In this document: positions 55,718 to 63,954 of the stretch, piece by piece
How positions within the stretch are numbered: the first letter of the stretch is position 1
Layout: every line of letters starts with the position of its first letter
Origin: Pseudomonas paraversuta
GTDB taxonomy: Bacteria > Pseudomonadota > Gammaproteobacteria > Pseudomonadales > Pseudomonadaceae
NCBI RefSeq assembly: GCF_904063065.1
Contig: NZ_CAJFCL010000001.1
Coordinates: forward strand, 186,001-250,000
Direction: 5' to 3'
DNA: 64,000 bases
Notes under the pieces: model-generated
Told to the model about the DNA's origin: nothing
The model's database searches: none
The model's input: the letters and a program-made list of their open reading frames with translations, nothing else
Made by a program: the position numbers and the translations under genes

Positions 55718-57256
55718 ATGCGTTCAAGACTCTCCCCTACCATCGCTCTGGATTTACCTTCCCCGGTTTCAACCCCCGCCCTCGCTCCTGACAGCGTGTC
55801 GTCAACCCTGGCGCTCAGTCCGCGCTTGCACAACAGCGACCTTGCCCCCACCAAAACCGAAGGCCGGCGTTGGGGCAGGTACAGTATTTTTGCGTTGTGG
55901 ACCAACGATGTGCACAACATTGCCAATTACTCATTCGCCATCGGCCTGTACGCACTGGGCCTGAACGGTTGGGAAATCTTGCTCTCCCTCGGAATCGGCG
56001 CGGCCCTGGTGTTCAATTTCATGAACCTGTCGGGCTATATGGGGCAGCGCACCGGGGTGCCTTTTCCGGTGATCAGCCGTATAAGTTTCGGCATTCATGG
56101 AGCGCAAATTCCGGCATTGATACGCGCAGTAATCGCTATCGCCTGGTTCGGGATTCAGACCTATCTGGCATCGGTGGTGCTGCGGGTGTTGCTGATCGCG
56201 GTTCATCCGGGGTTTGCCGAGTATGACCACAACTCGATTCTTGGTCTGTCGAGCCTGGGCTGGCTATGTTTTGTCGCCATCTGGTTCGTACAGCTGGCGA
56301 TTCTTGCCTACGGCATGGAAATGGTCCGGCGCTATGAGGCGTTCGCCGGGCCGGTGATTCTGTTGACGGTGATCTGTCTTGCCGGCTGGATGTATTTTCA
56401 GGCCAACGGCACCATTGCCTGGTCAAGCCGCGAGCCGTTGAGCACCGGTGAAATGTGGCGCAACGTGTTTGCTGGTGGCGCGCTGTGGCTGGCGATCTAC
56501 GGCACGATGATTCTTAATTTCAGCGATTTCTCCCGCTCTTCGCCCTGCTGCAAAACGATCAAGGTCGGGAATTTCTGGGGCTTGCCGGTGAACATTCTGG
56601 TATTTGCCGGTATCACTGTGCTGTTGTGCGGCGCGCAGTTCCAGATCAATGGAAAAATCATTGAGAGCCCGACGCAAATCATCGCTTCGATTCCCAACAC
56701 TTTATTTCTGGTGCTGGGCTGCCTGGCGTTTCTGATCGTTACAGTGGCCGTGAATATCATGGCCAACTTTGTCGCTCCGGCATTTGTACTGAGCAATCTG
56801 GCACCCAAATACCTGACCTTTCGCCGCGCCGGGCTGATCAGTGCAACCATTGCGGTGCTGATCCTGCCGTGGAATTTGTATAACAGCCCGCTGGTGATCG
56901 TTTACTTCCTGTCCGGTCTCGGCGCCCTGCTCGGCCCGCTGTATGGCGTGATCATGGTCGATTACTGGCTGGTACGAAAAGGTCAGGTCGATGTGCCGGC
57001 GCTGTACAGCGAAGACCCCAGCGGCACTTACTACTACTCCAATGGCGTCAATCTACGTGCGGTCGCAGCCTTCGTTCCTGCCGCACTGATCGCCATCGTG
57101 CTGGCCCTGGTCCCGGGCTTCCACACCGTTTCGCCGTTTTCCTGGCTGATTTGTGCAGGTATCGCGGCGATGCTCTATCTGATCATCGCCAAGCGCCAAC
57201 CCTATTACGCCCAGGTCAGTGGCGAATCGATTGCCGTCGAGAATGCCAGCCATTGA
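55718..57256 (+). CDS. NCS1-family nucleobase/hydantoin/allantoin:cation symporter
   Basis: This inner-membrane transporter of 512 residues has about twelve segments after a 55-residue cytosolic N-tail. NCS1 features include GRYSIFALWTNDVHNIANYS at helix 1 and FNFMNLSGYMGQRTGVPFPV with ISRISFGIHGAQIPALIRAV, as in Mhp1 and PucI. The ATG at 55718 follows AGGAG; the frame extends 23 codons upstream with no better site. The neighbouring racemase-family gene, 53 bases away, suggests import of allantoin, hydantoin or a similar ureide. Confidence 0.85.
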   Translation: MRSRLSPTIALDLPSPVSTPALAPDSVSSTLALSPRLHNSDLAPTKTEGRRWGRYSIFALWTNDVHNIANYSFAIGLYALGLNGWEILLSLGIGAALVFNFMNLSGYMGQRTGVPFPVISRISFGIHGAQIPALIRAVIAIAWFGIQTYLASVVLRVLLIAVHPGFAEYDHNSILGLSSLGWLCFVAIWFVQLAILAYGMEMVRRYEAFAGPVILLTVICLAGWMYFQANGTIAWSSREPLSTGEMWRNVFAGGALWLAIYGTMILNFSDFSRSSPCCKTIKVGNFWGLPVNILVFAGITVLLCGAQFQINGKIIESPTQIIASIPNTLFLVLGCLAFLIVTVAVNIMANFVAPAFVLSNLAPKYLTFRRAGLISATIAVLILPWNLYNSPLVIVYFLSGLGALLGPLYGVIMVDYWLVRKGQVDVPALYSEDPSGTYYYSNGVNLRAVAAFVPAALIAIVLALVPGFHTVSPFSWLICAGIAAMLYLIIAKRQPYYAQVSGESIAVENASH

Positions 57257-57309
57257 TCTGTCACGGTCTGCCTGGTGCAGACCGCCCCCCCTCACTTCAA
57301 GGAGAGCCC

Positions 57310-58038
57310 ATGCGAATTCTCGTGGTTAATGTCAACACCACTGACAGCATCACCCAGGCCATTGCCCGCCAGGCGCAGTCGGTGGCAGCGCCCGGCACCG
57401 AGATCATCGGCCTGACCCCCGCTTTCGGCGCAGAGTCGGTGGAAGGCAATTTTGAGAGTTATCTGGCGGCTATCGCGGTAATGGACTGTGTCATGGCCTA
57501 TGACCGGCCTTTCGATGCGGTCATCCAGGCCGGGTACGGCGAGCACGGCCGCGAGGGGTTGCAGGAACTGCTTGATGTGCCAGTGGTGGATATCACTGAT
57601 GCGGCGGCGAGCACGGCGATGTTTTTGGGGCGGGCCTATTCGGTGGTCACCACCCTGGATCGCACCGTCCCGCTGATTGAGGACCGCCTGAAGCTGTCGG
57701 GGCTCTGGGATCGTTGTGCGTCGGTGCGGGCCAGTGGCATGGCGGTGCTGGAGCTTGAGGCGTCACCGCACAAGGCGTTGGAAGCCATTGTTCGCCAGGC
57801 CGAACTGGCAGTTATCGAAGACAAGGCCGAGGTTATTTGCCTGGGTTGCGGGGGGATGGCCGGGCTTGATGAACGCATTCGCCAGCTTACTGGAGTGCCG
57901 GTGATCGATGGCGTGACGGCTGCTGTAACCATTGCCGAATCACTGGTGCGCCTGGGGCTGTCTACGTCCAAGGTACGCACTTATGCAACGCCCCGGCCCA
58001 AGGCGATTGCCGGCTGGGCGGCACGGTTCTGCCGATAG
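57310..58038 (+). CDS. Asp/Glu/hydantoin racemase family protein
   Basis: The 242-residue protein opens with MRILVVNVNTTDSITQAIAR, the hydantoin/allantoin-racemase N-terminus. The second catalytic cysteine is present in ICLGCGGMAG (Cys180). At the position of the first cysteine, where hydantoin racemases read like ACFGDPG, this protein has QAGYGEHG, so Gly75 or a neighbour replaces Cys. Arylmalonate decarboxylase of the same superfamily also keeps only the second Cys. It may therefore be a racemase variant or a different enzyme. It is co-oriented with the NCS1 transporter and ATG 57310 follows AAGGAGAG. Confidence 0.78.
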   Translation: MRILVVNVNTTDSITQAIARQAQSVAAPGTEIIGLTPAFGAESVEGNFESYLAAIAVMDCVMAYDRPFDAVIQAGYGEHGREGLQELLDVPVVDITDAAASTAMFLGRAYSVVTTLDRTVPLIEDRLKLSGLWDRCASVRASGMAVLELEASPHKALEAIVRQAELAVIEDKAEVICLGCGGMAGLDERIRQLTGVPVIDGVTAAVTIAESLVRLGLSTSKVRTYATPRPKAIAGWAARFCR

Positions 58039-58097
58039 CTACGGGCGGCTGACTTGCCCATGACTGCATGACTGGCGGGGTGCTGCCGGCAGCTGTC

Positions 58098-58141
58098 GTG
58101 CAATTTGCACTACAGCAAAAAGCCATCATTGCAATCTGCAA
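58098..58141. promoter_or_regulatory. Pair of inverted repeats, probable activator sites
   Basis: GTGCAATTTGCAC (58098-58110) and TTGCAATCTGCAA (58129-58141) share TTGCA/TGCAA half-sites and lie 31 bp apart, three helix turns. They are 66-109 bases upstream of a sigma-54 -24 element, the usual place for enhancer-binding-protein sites. Confidence 0.6.
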
Positions 58142-58205
58142 TCATCCGCCCTTTAAAAACCCACTCAAGATGCTGTTTTATAAGGGTTTTACCCTATAAA
58201 AAAGT

Positions 58206-58221
58206 TGGCACGAAGAGTGCT
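58206..58221 (+). promoter_or_regulatory. Sigma-54 promoter of a small membrane protein gene
   Basis: TTGGCACGAAGAGTGCTC has GG (58207-58208) and GC (58219-58220) separated by ten bases, matching the RpoN consensus. The predicted start is near 58232, just before the small gene. Confidence 0.8.
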
Positions 58222-58241
58222 CTATCAACAGTAATCAGTCC

Positions 58242-58496
58242 ATGCCCTCAGAGATGACCGCCATGAACAGCACTCTTTTACTGTTGAACGCCCTTGGGCT
58301 TGCCGTCCTGGTGGCTTTTCACTTTCAACCAGCCCCCACCGCCCCACAGACTGCCGAGCTGGTCACTTACAACAAACCGCTGACCCCCATGCCACAACTG
58401 GCTGTGATGACAGAGACCGATCAGGTTGCACCTCGATTGACGGCTGAACTCCCCGTGGCCAGCGCAAATATTCAAGACGAGCGCTGGTTTTTTTAA
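58242..58496 (+). CDS. Small membrane-anchored or secreted hypothetical protein
   Basis: I do not recognise a family. The 84 residues begin with a hydrophobic segment (MNSTLLLLNALGLAVLVAFH after a seven-residue lead) and continue as a Pro/Thr-rich extracytoplasmic part ending in DERWFF. Three in-frame ATG codons (58242, 58254, 58263) are possible; the third, with AGAG nine bases upstream, gives the cleanest membrane segment. The sigma-54 promoter with two upstream dyads suggests a gene induced by a specific signal. It converges on phnN with a 41-base gap. Confidence 0.65.
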   Translation: MPSEMTAMNSTLLLLNALGLAVLVAFHFQPAPTAPQTAELVTYNKPLTPMPQLAVMTETDQVAPRLTAELPVASANIQDERWFF

Positions 58497-58537
58497 AGCA
58501 GCGCCTGAACAACCCGGGCAAGGCCGTCGACTCGCAG

Positions 58538-59119
58538 TTACGCCGAGTGGGCAGCAGGGGCCACGCTCGCATCAATAAGCGCCAACAAACCTTGAACGCC
58601 CCGGGACAGCGTGGCCGAGTTATTCAGTAGCGACACCTGCTCTGCCTGCAGCTCATCAGTGGTATCGAGAAACAATTGGTTGCGCTGCAGACGGGCGCTG
58701 ATTTCAGCCGGTGTTTCCCGGCCACGCGCCAGCAAACGCTGGTGCAGCACCCGGGTATCGACGCAAACCATGATCGCCAGCAGATCCGGGTAACGTTCAC
58801 GGGCGTTTTTGAGGTAGCCGCGGGAGCCGTTGACCAGTACATGGCGCCCGCTATCGAGCCAGTCGTCGATCTGAGCCGGAATCCCGTACTCAAGGCCATT
58901 GGCCTGCCAATGCATGGCAAACGCGCCCTCCTCCTTGAGAGACTGAAAGACTTCCCGGGAAACCCCCAGCGCATCCTCTCCCACAGCCTCGCAGGAGCGG
59001 GTAATCACTCGCCGGATAACCTCACAGCCGCGCTCGGGCAGATAAGGTCGTGCTGCATCAATCAGGCTGTCCTTGCCTGAGCCCGAAGGGCCCATCAAAT
59101 AAATCAATTTGCCTGGCAT
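58538..59119 (-). CDS. phnN: Ribose 1,5-bisphosphate phosphokinase PhnN
   Basis: PhnN phosphorylates ribose 1,5-bisphosphate to PRPP, in phosphonate breakdown or as a bypass for PRPP synthesis. The P-loop GPSGSGKDSLIDAARPYLPE follows directly after MPGKLIYLM, and EVIRRVITRSCEAVGEDALG and the lid region QRLLARGRETPAEISARLQR are typical. The start at 59119 follows GGGAGA; the frame runs 72 codons further upstream without family similarity. The product is 193 residues. No other phn gene is nearby, so it stands alone here. Confidence 0.9.
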   Translation of the reverse strand: MPGKLIYLMGPSGSGKDSLIDAARPYLPERGCEVIRRVITRSCEAVGEDALGVSREVFQSLKEEGAFAMHWQANGLEYGIPAQIDDWLDSGRHVLVNGSRGYLKNARERYPDLLAIMVCVDTRVLHQRLLARGRETPAEISARLQRNQLFLDTTDELQAEQVSLLNNSATLSRGVQGLLALIDASVAPAAHSA

Positions 59120-59483
59120 GATTTGGATCTCCCGGAACCTGACTGCCCGTAAACCGAGCCACCCGCAGAATGCGCAAACACATAAGGGCCGGCTAGCGGC
59201 TTTCAAGCATTCGTCGTAAAAAACGTGCCAGCGCTGCTTTCGGATGAAGAACACGACTATCAGCTTCCCAAGCCAGTGCAGATTTCCGATAATCGTTACT
59301 GGCAAAAAGCCTCTATCCGGTTCAATATTTGTCACAGAATTGACGCCAGGGAAGTGGCGGACTTAAGGCATGATGCGTGCCTCTTAACAATTCAGGTTGA
59401 ACATTTGGCCACAGGGACGGTCTTAAACCACATCCTGCGGCCAATTCCGAGAACCGCTCCCCTGAACTAACCGGTTAACTATA
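59120..59483. other. Divergent intergenic region phnN/amrZ
   Basis: No gene is supported in these 364 bases; an 81-codon frame at 59225 lacks a ribosome site and codon bias. The region should contain the amrZ promoter, which in P. aeruginosa is autorepressed. CCGGTTAACTATAATG directly precedes amrZ. Confidence 0.55.
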
Positions 59484-59810
59484 ATGCGCCCATTGAAACA
59501 GGCAATTTACTCAAGCCGTACGGCCGACAAGTTTGTCGTACGCCTGCCAGACGGAATGCGCGAGCGCATTGCCGAAGTGGCTCGCGATCATCACCGCAGC
59601 ATGAACTCTGAAATCATCGCCCGACTGGAGCAAAGCCTTATTCAGGAAGGCAATCTGGGTGAAGAACTCAGCATGCGCCTGGACAGCCCCGAGCTTTCCC
59701 TGCATGAGCGTGAACTGCTGCAACGCTTCCGCCAACTCTCCCATCGCCAGCAAAATGCGCTGGTGTCCCTGATTGCTCACGACGCCGAAGCAGCATCCAG
59801 CGCGTCCTGA
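59484..59810 (+). CDS. amrZ: Ribbon-helix-helix regulator AmrZ (AlgZ)
   Basis: AmrZ is an Arc-family DNA-binding protein that controls alginate, motility and c-di-GMP genes in pseudomonads. The 108-residue length and the stretches [20 protein letters not shown] and [17 protein letters not shown], which form the ribbon-helix-helix, match P. aeruginosa AmrZ closely; the C-terminal tetramerisation part [20 protein letters not shown] is also conserved. It is monocistronic and ends at a terminator shared with mgtE. Confidence 0.95.
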   Translation: MRPLKQAIYSSRTADKFVVRLPDGMRERIAEVARDHHRSMNSEIIARLEQSLIQEGNLGEELSMRLDSPELSLHERELLQRFRQLSHRQQNALVSLIAHDAEAASSAS

Positions 59811-59824
59811 TTCAATACAGATAC

Positions 59825-59853
59825 AAAAAAGCCAGCACTGCGCTGGCTTTTTT
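59825..59853. terminator. Bidirectional terminator between amrZ and mgtE
   Basis: GCCAGC and GCTGGC form the stem with A6 on one side and T6 on the other, serving both converging genes. Confidence 0.9.
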
Positions 59854-59889
59854 ATGGGCGTTATTTACGCCTGGCTGATCTGGCGCGGG

Positions 59890-61332
59890 TCATAGCAAGA
59901 AGATCGTTGCCAGGCCCAGAAAGATAAAGAATCCGCCACTGTCTGTCATGGCCGTGATCATCACGCTTGCCCCCATCGCCGGATCACGCCCCAGTCGGGA
60001 CAGCGTCATGGGGATCAATACTCCCATCAGCGCGGCCAGCAACAGGTTGAGGGTCATGGCAGCCGTCATCACCACCCCCAGCGACCAGCTGCCATACAGC
60101 AGGTAGGCGACGACACCTATCACGCCACCCCACACCAGGCCATTGATCAGGCCTACGGCCAGCTCTTTGCGCATCAGGCGCGAGGTGCTGCCGGTATTGA
60201 CCTGGTCAAGGGCCATGGCGCGCACAATCATGGTGATGGTCTGGTTGCCGGAGTTGCCGCCAATCCCCGCCACGATGGGCATCAGTGCAGCCAGGGCGAC
60301 CAGTTTTTCAATGGATCCTTCAAACAGCCCGATCACCCGCGACGCAATAAATGCAGTCACCAGGTTGACCGCCAGCCAGGCCCAGCGGTTACGCAGGGAT
60401 TTCCAGACCGATGCAAAGATGTCTTCCTCTTCACGCAGACCGGCCATGTTGAGGACTTCGTTTTCACTTTCTTCCCGGATCAGGTCGACCATTTCATCGA
60501 TGGTCAAACGGCCAATCAGCTTGCCGTTCTTGTCGACCACGGGCGCAGAGATCAAGTCATAACGCTCAAATGCCTGGGCCGCATCGTAGGCATCTTCGTC
60601 CGGATGGAAACTTACCGGGTCGCTGGCCATGACTTCAGCCACCTGCTTCTCCGGGTCGTTGACCAGCAAGCGCTTGATCGGCAGCACGCCTTTGAGCACG
60701 CCGTCGTAATCGACCACAAACAGTTTATCGGTGTGCCCTGGCAACTCTTTGAGGCGGCGCAGATAACGCAACACCACTTCAAGGCTGACATCCTCGCGGA
60801 TGGTCACCATCTCGAAGTCCATCAGGGCGCCGACCTGATCCTCGTTATAGGACAGCGCGGAGCGAACGCGCTCACGCTGCTGCCCGTCCAGGGTTTCCAT
60901 CAGCTCATGGATGACGTCTCGCGGCAGCTCAGGGGCCAGGTCAGCGAGTTCGTCGGCATCCATCTCCTTGGCCGCAGCCAGGAGCTCATGATCGTCCATG
61001 TCGGCGATCAGGGTTTCACGTACCGAATCCGAAACTTCCAGCAGGATGTCGCCGTCGCGATCAGCCTTGACCAGCTGCCAGACCGTCAGACGGTCGTTCA
61101 GGGGCAATGCTTCAAGGATGTAGGCAACGTCTGCAGAGTGCAGGTCTTCAAGCTTGCGCTGGAGCTCAACAAGGTTTTGCCGGTGGACCAGGTTTTCAAC
61201 CCGGTCATGGTGCTGGCCTTCCTGACGATGGGTCAGGTCCTCGACCACACGCTGGCGATTAAGCAGCTCAATGACTTGAGCGAGGCGGCTTTGCAGGCTG
61301 TCTTGAGTTTTCTTTACTTCAACTTCGGTCAT
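59890..61332 (-). CDS. mgtE: Magnesium transporter MgtE
   Basis: MgtE is an inner-membrane Mg2+ channel gated by cytosolic magnesium. The N domain (superhelical, about residues 30-135) is followed by two CBS domains (around 140-260, with VMASDPVSFHPDEDAYDAAQ and KNGKLIGRLTIDEMVDLIRE) and five membrane segments containing PIVAGIGGNSGNQTITMIVR, the conserved pore region. The start at 61332 gives 480 residues, the family length; the frame extends ten codons upstream. Confidence 0.94.
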   Translation of the reverse strand: MTEVEVKKTQDSLQSRLAQVIELLNRQRVVEDLTHRQEGQHHDRVENLVHRQNLVELQRKLEDLHSADVAYILEALPLNDRLTVWQLVKADRDGDILLEVSDSVRETLIADMDDHELLAAAKEMDADELADLAPELPRDVIHELMETLDGQQRERVRSALSYNEDQVGALMDFEMVTIREDVSLEVVLRYLRRLKELPGHTDKLFVVDYDGVLKGVLPIKRLLVNDPEKQVAEVMASDPVSFHPDEDAYDAAQAFERYDLISAPVVDKNGKLIGRLTIDEMVDLIREESENEVLNMAGLREEEDIFASVWKSLRNRWAWLAVNLVTAFIASRVIGLFEGSIEKLVALAALMPIVAGIGGNSGNQTITMIVRAMALDQVNTGSTSRLMRKELAVGLINGLVWGGVIGVVAYLLYGSWSLGVVMTAAMTLNLLLAALMGVLIPMTLSRLGRDPAMGASVMITAMTDSGGFFIFLGLATIFLL

Positions 61333-61674
61333 AGGCGAACTCCACTCCCAGCAGCAGGGCACGCCGGAAGGATCAATCAGTCAATTCATGATTGGAAAAA
61401 CGGGATGCTGAGTTTCTACTGGGTAAGTCCATGGAGGTCTTCCACAAGCCCCGGCGGGGCTGACGGGCGCAATCATACACGGCTTAAAAATTAATGACGC
61501 GAAAAATCTCGGTGATAACAACTGCTTGCGCGATGCCTGTGGTCGCTGCCCCGGTACCAACCCCAAACCTCGATCGATCCATTATGGCAGGCGCCTGAGT
61601 TTTACGACTGCCGCGCTGCCGATCGCAGCCTGGTGCCTCGACAGTCACTACCGAGAATCCAAATCGCAGACAGC
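61333..61674. other. Intergenic region between mgtE and tRNA genes
   Basis: About 340 bases without a supported gene. It should hold the mgtE promoter on the minus strand. I saw no convincing riboswitch-like magnesium leader. Confidence 0.5.
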
Positions 61675-61703
61675 AAAAAGCCCGCACAATGTGCAGGCTT
61701 TTT
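61675..61703 (-). terminator. Terminator of the tRNA cluster
   Basis: AAAAAGCC and GGCTTTTT enclose an inner GCAC/GTGC stem with one mismatch between. On the minus strand it lies seven bases beyond the last tRNA-Arg. Confidence 0.85.
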
Positions 61704-61709
61704 GGTGTT

Positions 61710-61786
61710 TGGTGCACTCGACAGGATTCGAACCTGTGACCGCTCGGTTCGTAGCCGAGTACTCTATCCAGCTGAGCTACGAGTGC
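61710..61786 (-). tRNA. tRNA-Arg (anticodon ACG), copy 3 in transcription order
   Basis: 77-nt cloverleaf with acceptor GCACTCG/CGAGTGC, anticodon loop CTACGAA and encoded CCA. Identical to the next two copies. Confidence 0.97.
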
Positions 61787-61856
61787 AAGTTGTGTTTGTT
61801 AGACCAGACCACCCTGGTTGAAGCAAAGTTAACTGCCGAAGCAACTAACTCTTAAA

Positions 61857-61933
61857 TGGTGCACTCGACAGGATTCGAACCTGTGACCGCTCGGTTCGTA
61901 GCCGAGTACTCTATCCAGCTGAGCTACGAGTGC
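61857..61933 (-). tRNA. tRNA-Arg (anticodon ACG), copy 2
   Basis: Identical in sequence to the flanking copies; 70- and 72-base spacers on either side are themselves nearly identical. Confidence 0.97.
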
Positions 61934-62005
61934 AAGTTGTGTTTGTTAGACCAGACCACCGCTGGTTGAAGCAAAGTTAACTACCGAAGCAACTAACTCT
62001 TTAAA

Positions 62006-62082
62006 TGGTGCACTCGACAGGATTCGAACCTGTGACCGCTCGGTTCGTAGCCGAGTACTCTATCCAGCTGAGCTACGAGTGC
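62006..62082 (-). tRNA. tRNA-Arg (anticodon ACG), copy 1
   Basis: First of three identical tRNA-Arg genes, 108 bases downstream of tRNA-Ser in transcription order. Confidence 0.97.
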
Positions 62083-62190
62083 ATTTGAAGCTGCGTATTA
62101 TAGACCGTTGAATCTCTCTGCCAAGTACTTTTTTCAGTAATTTCAACAACTTACCGAAATGGCTAGATTCGAACGTGCTACTTGAATAAA

Positions 62191-62281
62191 TGGCGGAGAA
62201 GGGGGGATTCGAACCCCCGACACCCTTTTGAGATGTACTCCCTTAGCAGGGGAGCGCCTTCGGCCACTCGGCCACCTCTCC
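62191..62281 (-). tRNA. tRNA-Ser (anticodon GCU)
   Basis: 91-nt class II tRNA with acceptor GGAGAGG/CTTCTCC, anticodon loop CTGCTAA, a long variable arm and encoded CCA. It follows csrA as in other pseudomonads. Confidence 0.96.
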
Positions 62282-62342
62282 GCAACACGGGGCGTATAAT
62301 AACCAGCCTTTTCCCCGTATGCAACTAAAAACTTAAATAAAA

Positions 62343-62531
62343 TTAGAGACTTGGTTCTTCATCCTTTTCTTTCTTGATCCGCAGGTAGATTTCCTCGCGG
62401 TGCACGGCCACTTCCTTGGGTGCATTCACACCAATTCGCACTTGGTTTCCTTTGACGCCGAGCACGGTCACAGTAATTTCGCCATCGCCTATGATCAGGC
62501 TTTCCGCACATCGGCGAGTCAGAATCAGCAT
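62343..62531 (-). CDS. csrA: Carbon storage regulator CsrA/RsmA
   Basis: CsrA/RsmA binds GGA motifs in mRNA leaders and blocks translation; in pseudomonads it works in the Gac/Rsm cascade. The 62-residue sequence is the family throughout: [40 protein letters not shown] and [12 protein letters not shown], including the RNA-binding Arg44 region (VHREE). The lysC-csrA-tRNA-Ser order matches the rsmA locus of other Pseudomonas. Confidence 0.96.
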   Translation of the reverse strand: MLILTRRCAESLIIGDGEITVTVLGVKGNQVRIGVNAPKEVAVHREEIYLRIKKEKDEEPSL

Positions 62532-62674
62532 ACGTTTCTCCTCACGCTATTCATTTCAGGGACAACAGTCTGCAAAAAAAAAGGGCTTCGGCCTACTAGC
62601 TGAACAGCTATAGCCCGCCGCGCCTTAAGTATTGACCAACATGACGAAAACAGCAGAGTTCGTTCACATCTATC

Positions 62675-62705
62675 AAAAAACAAAGGGCGCGGATCAACCG
62701 CGCCC
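62675..62705 (-). terminator. Terminator of lysC
   Basis: On the minus strand GGGCGCGG pairs with CCGCGCCC around a 5-nt loop, followed by TTTGTTTTTTG. It separates lysC from csrA. Confidence 0.88.
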
Positions 62706-62718
62706 TCCGGGCAACGCT

Positions 62719-63954
62719 TTACTCACCCTGTCGGGCAGGAGCGTCCAGTTCAAAAGCGGTGTGCAACGAGCGCACAGCCAGCTCCAGGTACTTCTCTTCG
62801 ATCACCACCGAGACTTTGATCTCCGAGGTCGAGATCATCAGGATGTTGATGTTCTCCTTGGCCAGCGACTCAAACATGCGGCTGGCAACGCCCGCATGGG
62901 AGCGCATGCCAACACCGACGATCGACACCTTGGCAATCTTGGTATCACCCACCACTTCACGGGCGCCAATTTCACGCGCCGTGTTTTCCAGCACCGTCTG
63001 CGCTGCAGTGAAGTCATTGCGATGCACGGTGAAGGTGAAGTCGGTGGTGTTATCGTGCGCCACGTTCTGCACGATCATGTCGACTTCAATGTTGGTCGCA
63101 CTGATCGGGCCCAGAATCTTGAACGCCACGCCCGGAGTGTCAGGCACGCCACGGATAGTCAGCTTGGCTTCATCGCGGTTGAAAGCGATGCCAGAAATGA
63201 TCGGCTGTTCCATGGATTCCTCTTCATCAATAGTAATAAGGGTGCCAGGACCCTCTTTGAAGCTGTGCAATACGCGCAGCGGAACGTTGTACTTGCCTGC
63301 GAACTCGACCGCCCGGATCTGCAACACCTTGGAACCCAGGCTGGCCATTTCCAGCATTTCTTCGAAGGTGATTTTTTCCAGACGCTGAGCCTGCGCCACA
63401 ACCCGCGGGTCAGTGGTGTAGACGCCATCGACATCGGTGTAGATCTGGCACTCATCCGCCTTCAAGGCTGCCGCCAGCGCCACACCGGTGGTGTCAGAGC
63501 CGCCACGGCCCAGGGTGGTGATGTTGCCGTGCTCATCCACGCCCTGGAAACCTGCCACCACAACCACGCGCCCGGCCTTGAGGTCGGCGCGAATCTTCTG
63601 ATCGTCGATTTGCAGAATCCGGGCCTTGGTGTGCGCGCTGTCCGTAAGGATCCGCACCTGGCTGCCGGTATAGGACACCGCTGGCACGCCGCGCTTGTTC
63701 AGCGCCATTGCCAGCAGGCCTATTGTCACCTGCTCGCCCGTGGACAGGATCACATCCAGTTCACGGGGCAATGGCTGATCGCTGATTTGCCTGGCCAGTT
63801 CGATCAGGCGATTGGTTTCGCCGCTCATTGCAGACAGCACAATCACCAGGTCATTGCCGGCTTCACGGAACTTCTTAACTTTCTCGGCGACCTGTTCGAT
63901 TCTCTCGACAGAGCCGACCGAGGTGCCTCCGAATTTTTGTACGATCAAAGCCAT
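62719..63954 (-). CDS. lysC: Aspartate kinase LysC
   Basis: Aspartate kinase catalyses the first step of lysine, threonine and methionine synthesis and is feedback-inhibited. The kinase domain begins MALIVQKFGGTSVGSVERIE and includes GRGGSDTTGVALAAALKADE. Two ACT domains follow from about residue 265 (IRGVPDTPGVAFKILGPISA; KVSIVGVGMRSHAGVASRMF). The 411-residue length is standard for the pseudomonad enzyme. An in-frame ATG at 63213, preceded by GAAGAGGAATCC, could start a separate 164-residue regulatory subunit, as in other alpha/beta aspartokinases. Confidence 0.95.
   Translation of the reverse strand: MALIVQKFGGTSVGSVERIEQVAEKVKKFREAGNDLVIVLSAMSGETNRLIELARQISDQPLPRELDVILSTGEQVTIGLLAMALNKRGVPAVSYTGSQVRILTDSAHTKARILQIDDQKIRADLKAGRVVVVAGFQGVDEHGNITTLGRGGSDTTGVALAAALKADECQIYTDVDGVYTTDPRVVAQAQRLEKITFEEMLEMASLGSKVLQIRAVEFAGKYNVPLRVLHSFKEGPGTLITIDEEESMEQPIISGIAFNRDEAKLTIRGVPDTPGVAFKILGPISATNIEVDMIVQNVAHDNTTDFTFTVHRNDFTAAQTVLENTAREIGAREVVGDTKIAKVSIVGVGMRSHAGVASRMFESLAKENINILMISTSEIKVSVVIEEKYLELAVRSLHTAFELDAPARQGE

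Noticed and set aside
59225..59470. 81-codon frame between phnN and amrZ
   Set aside because: No ribosome site, atypical codons, and it occupies the expected amrZ control region.
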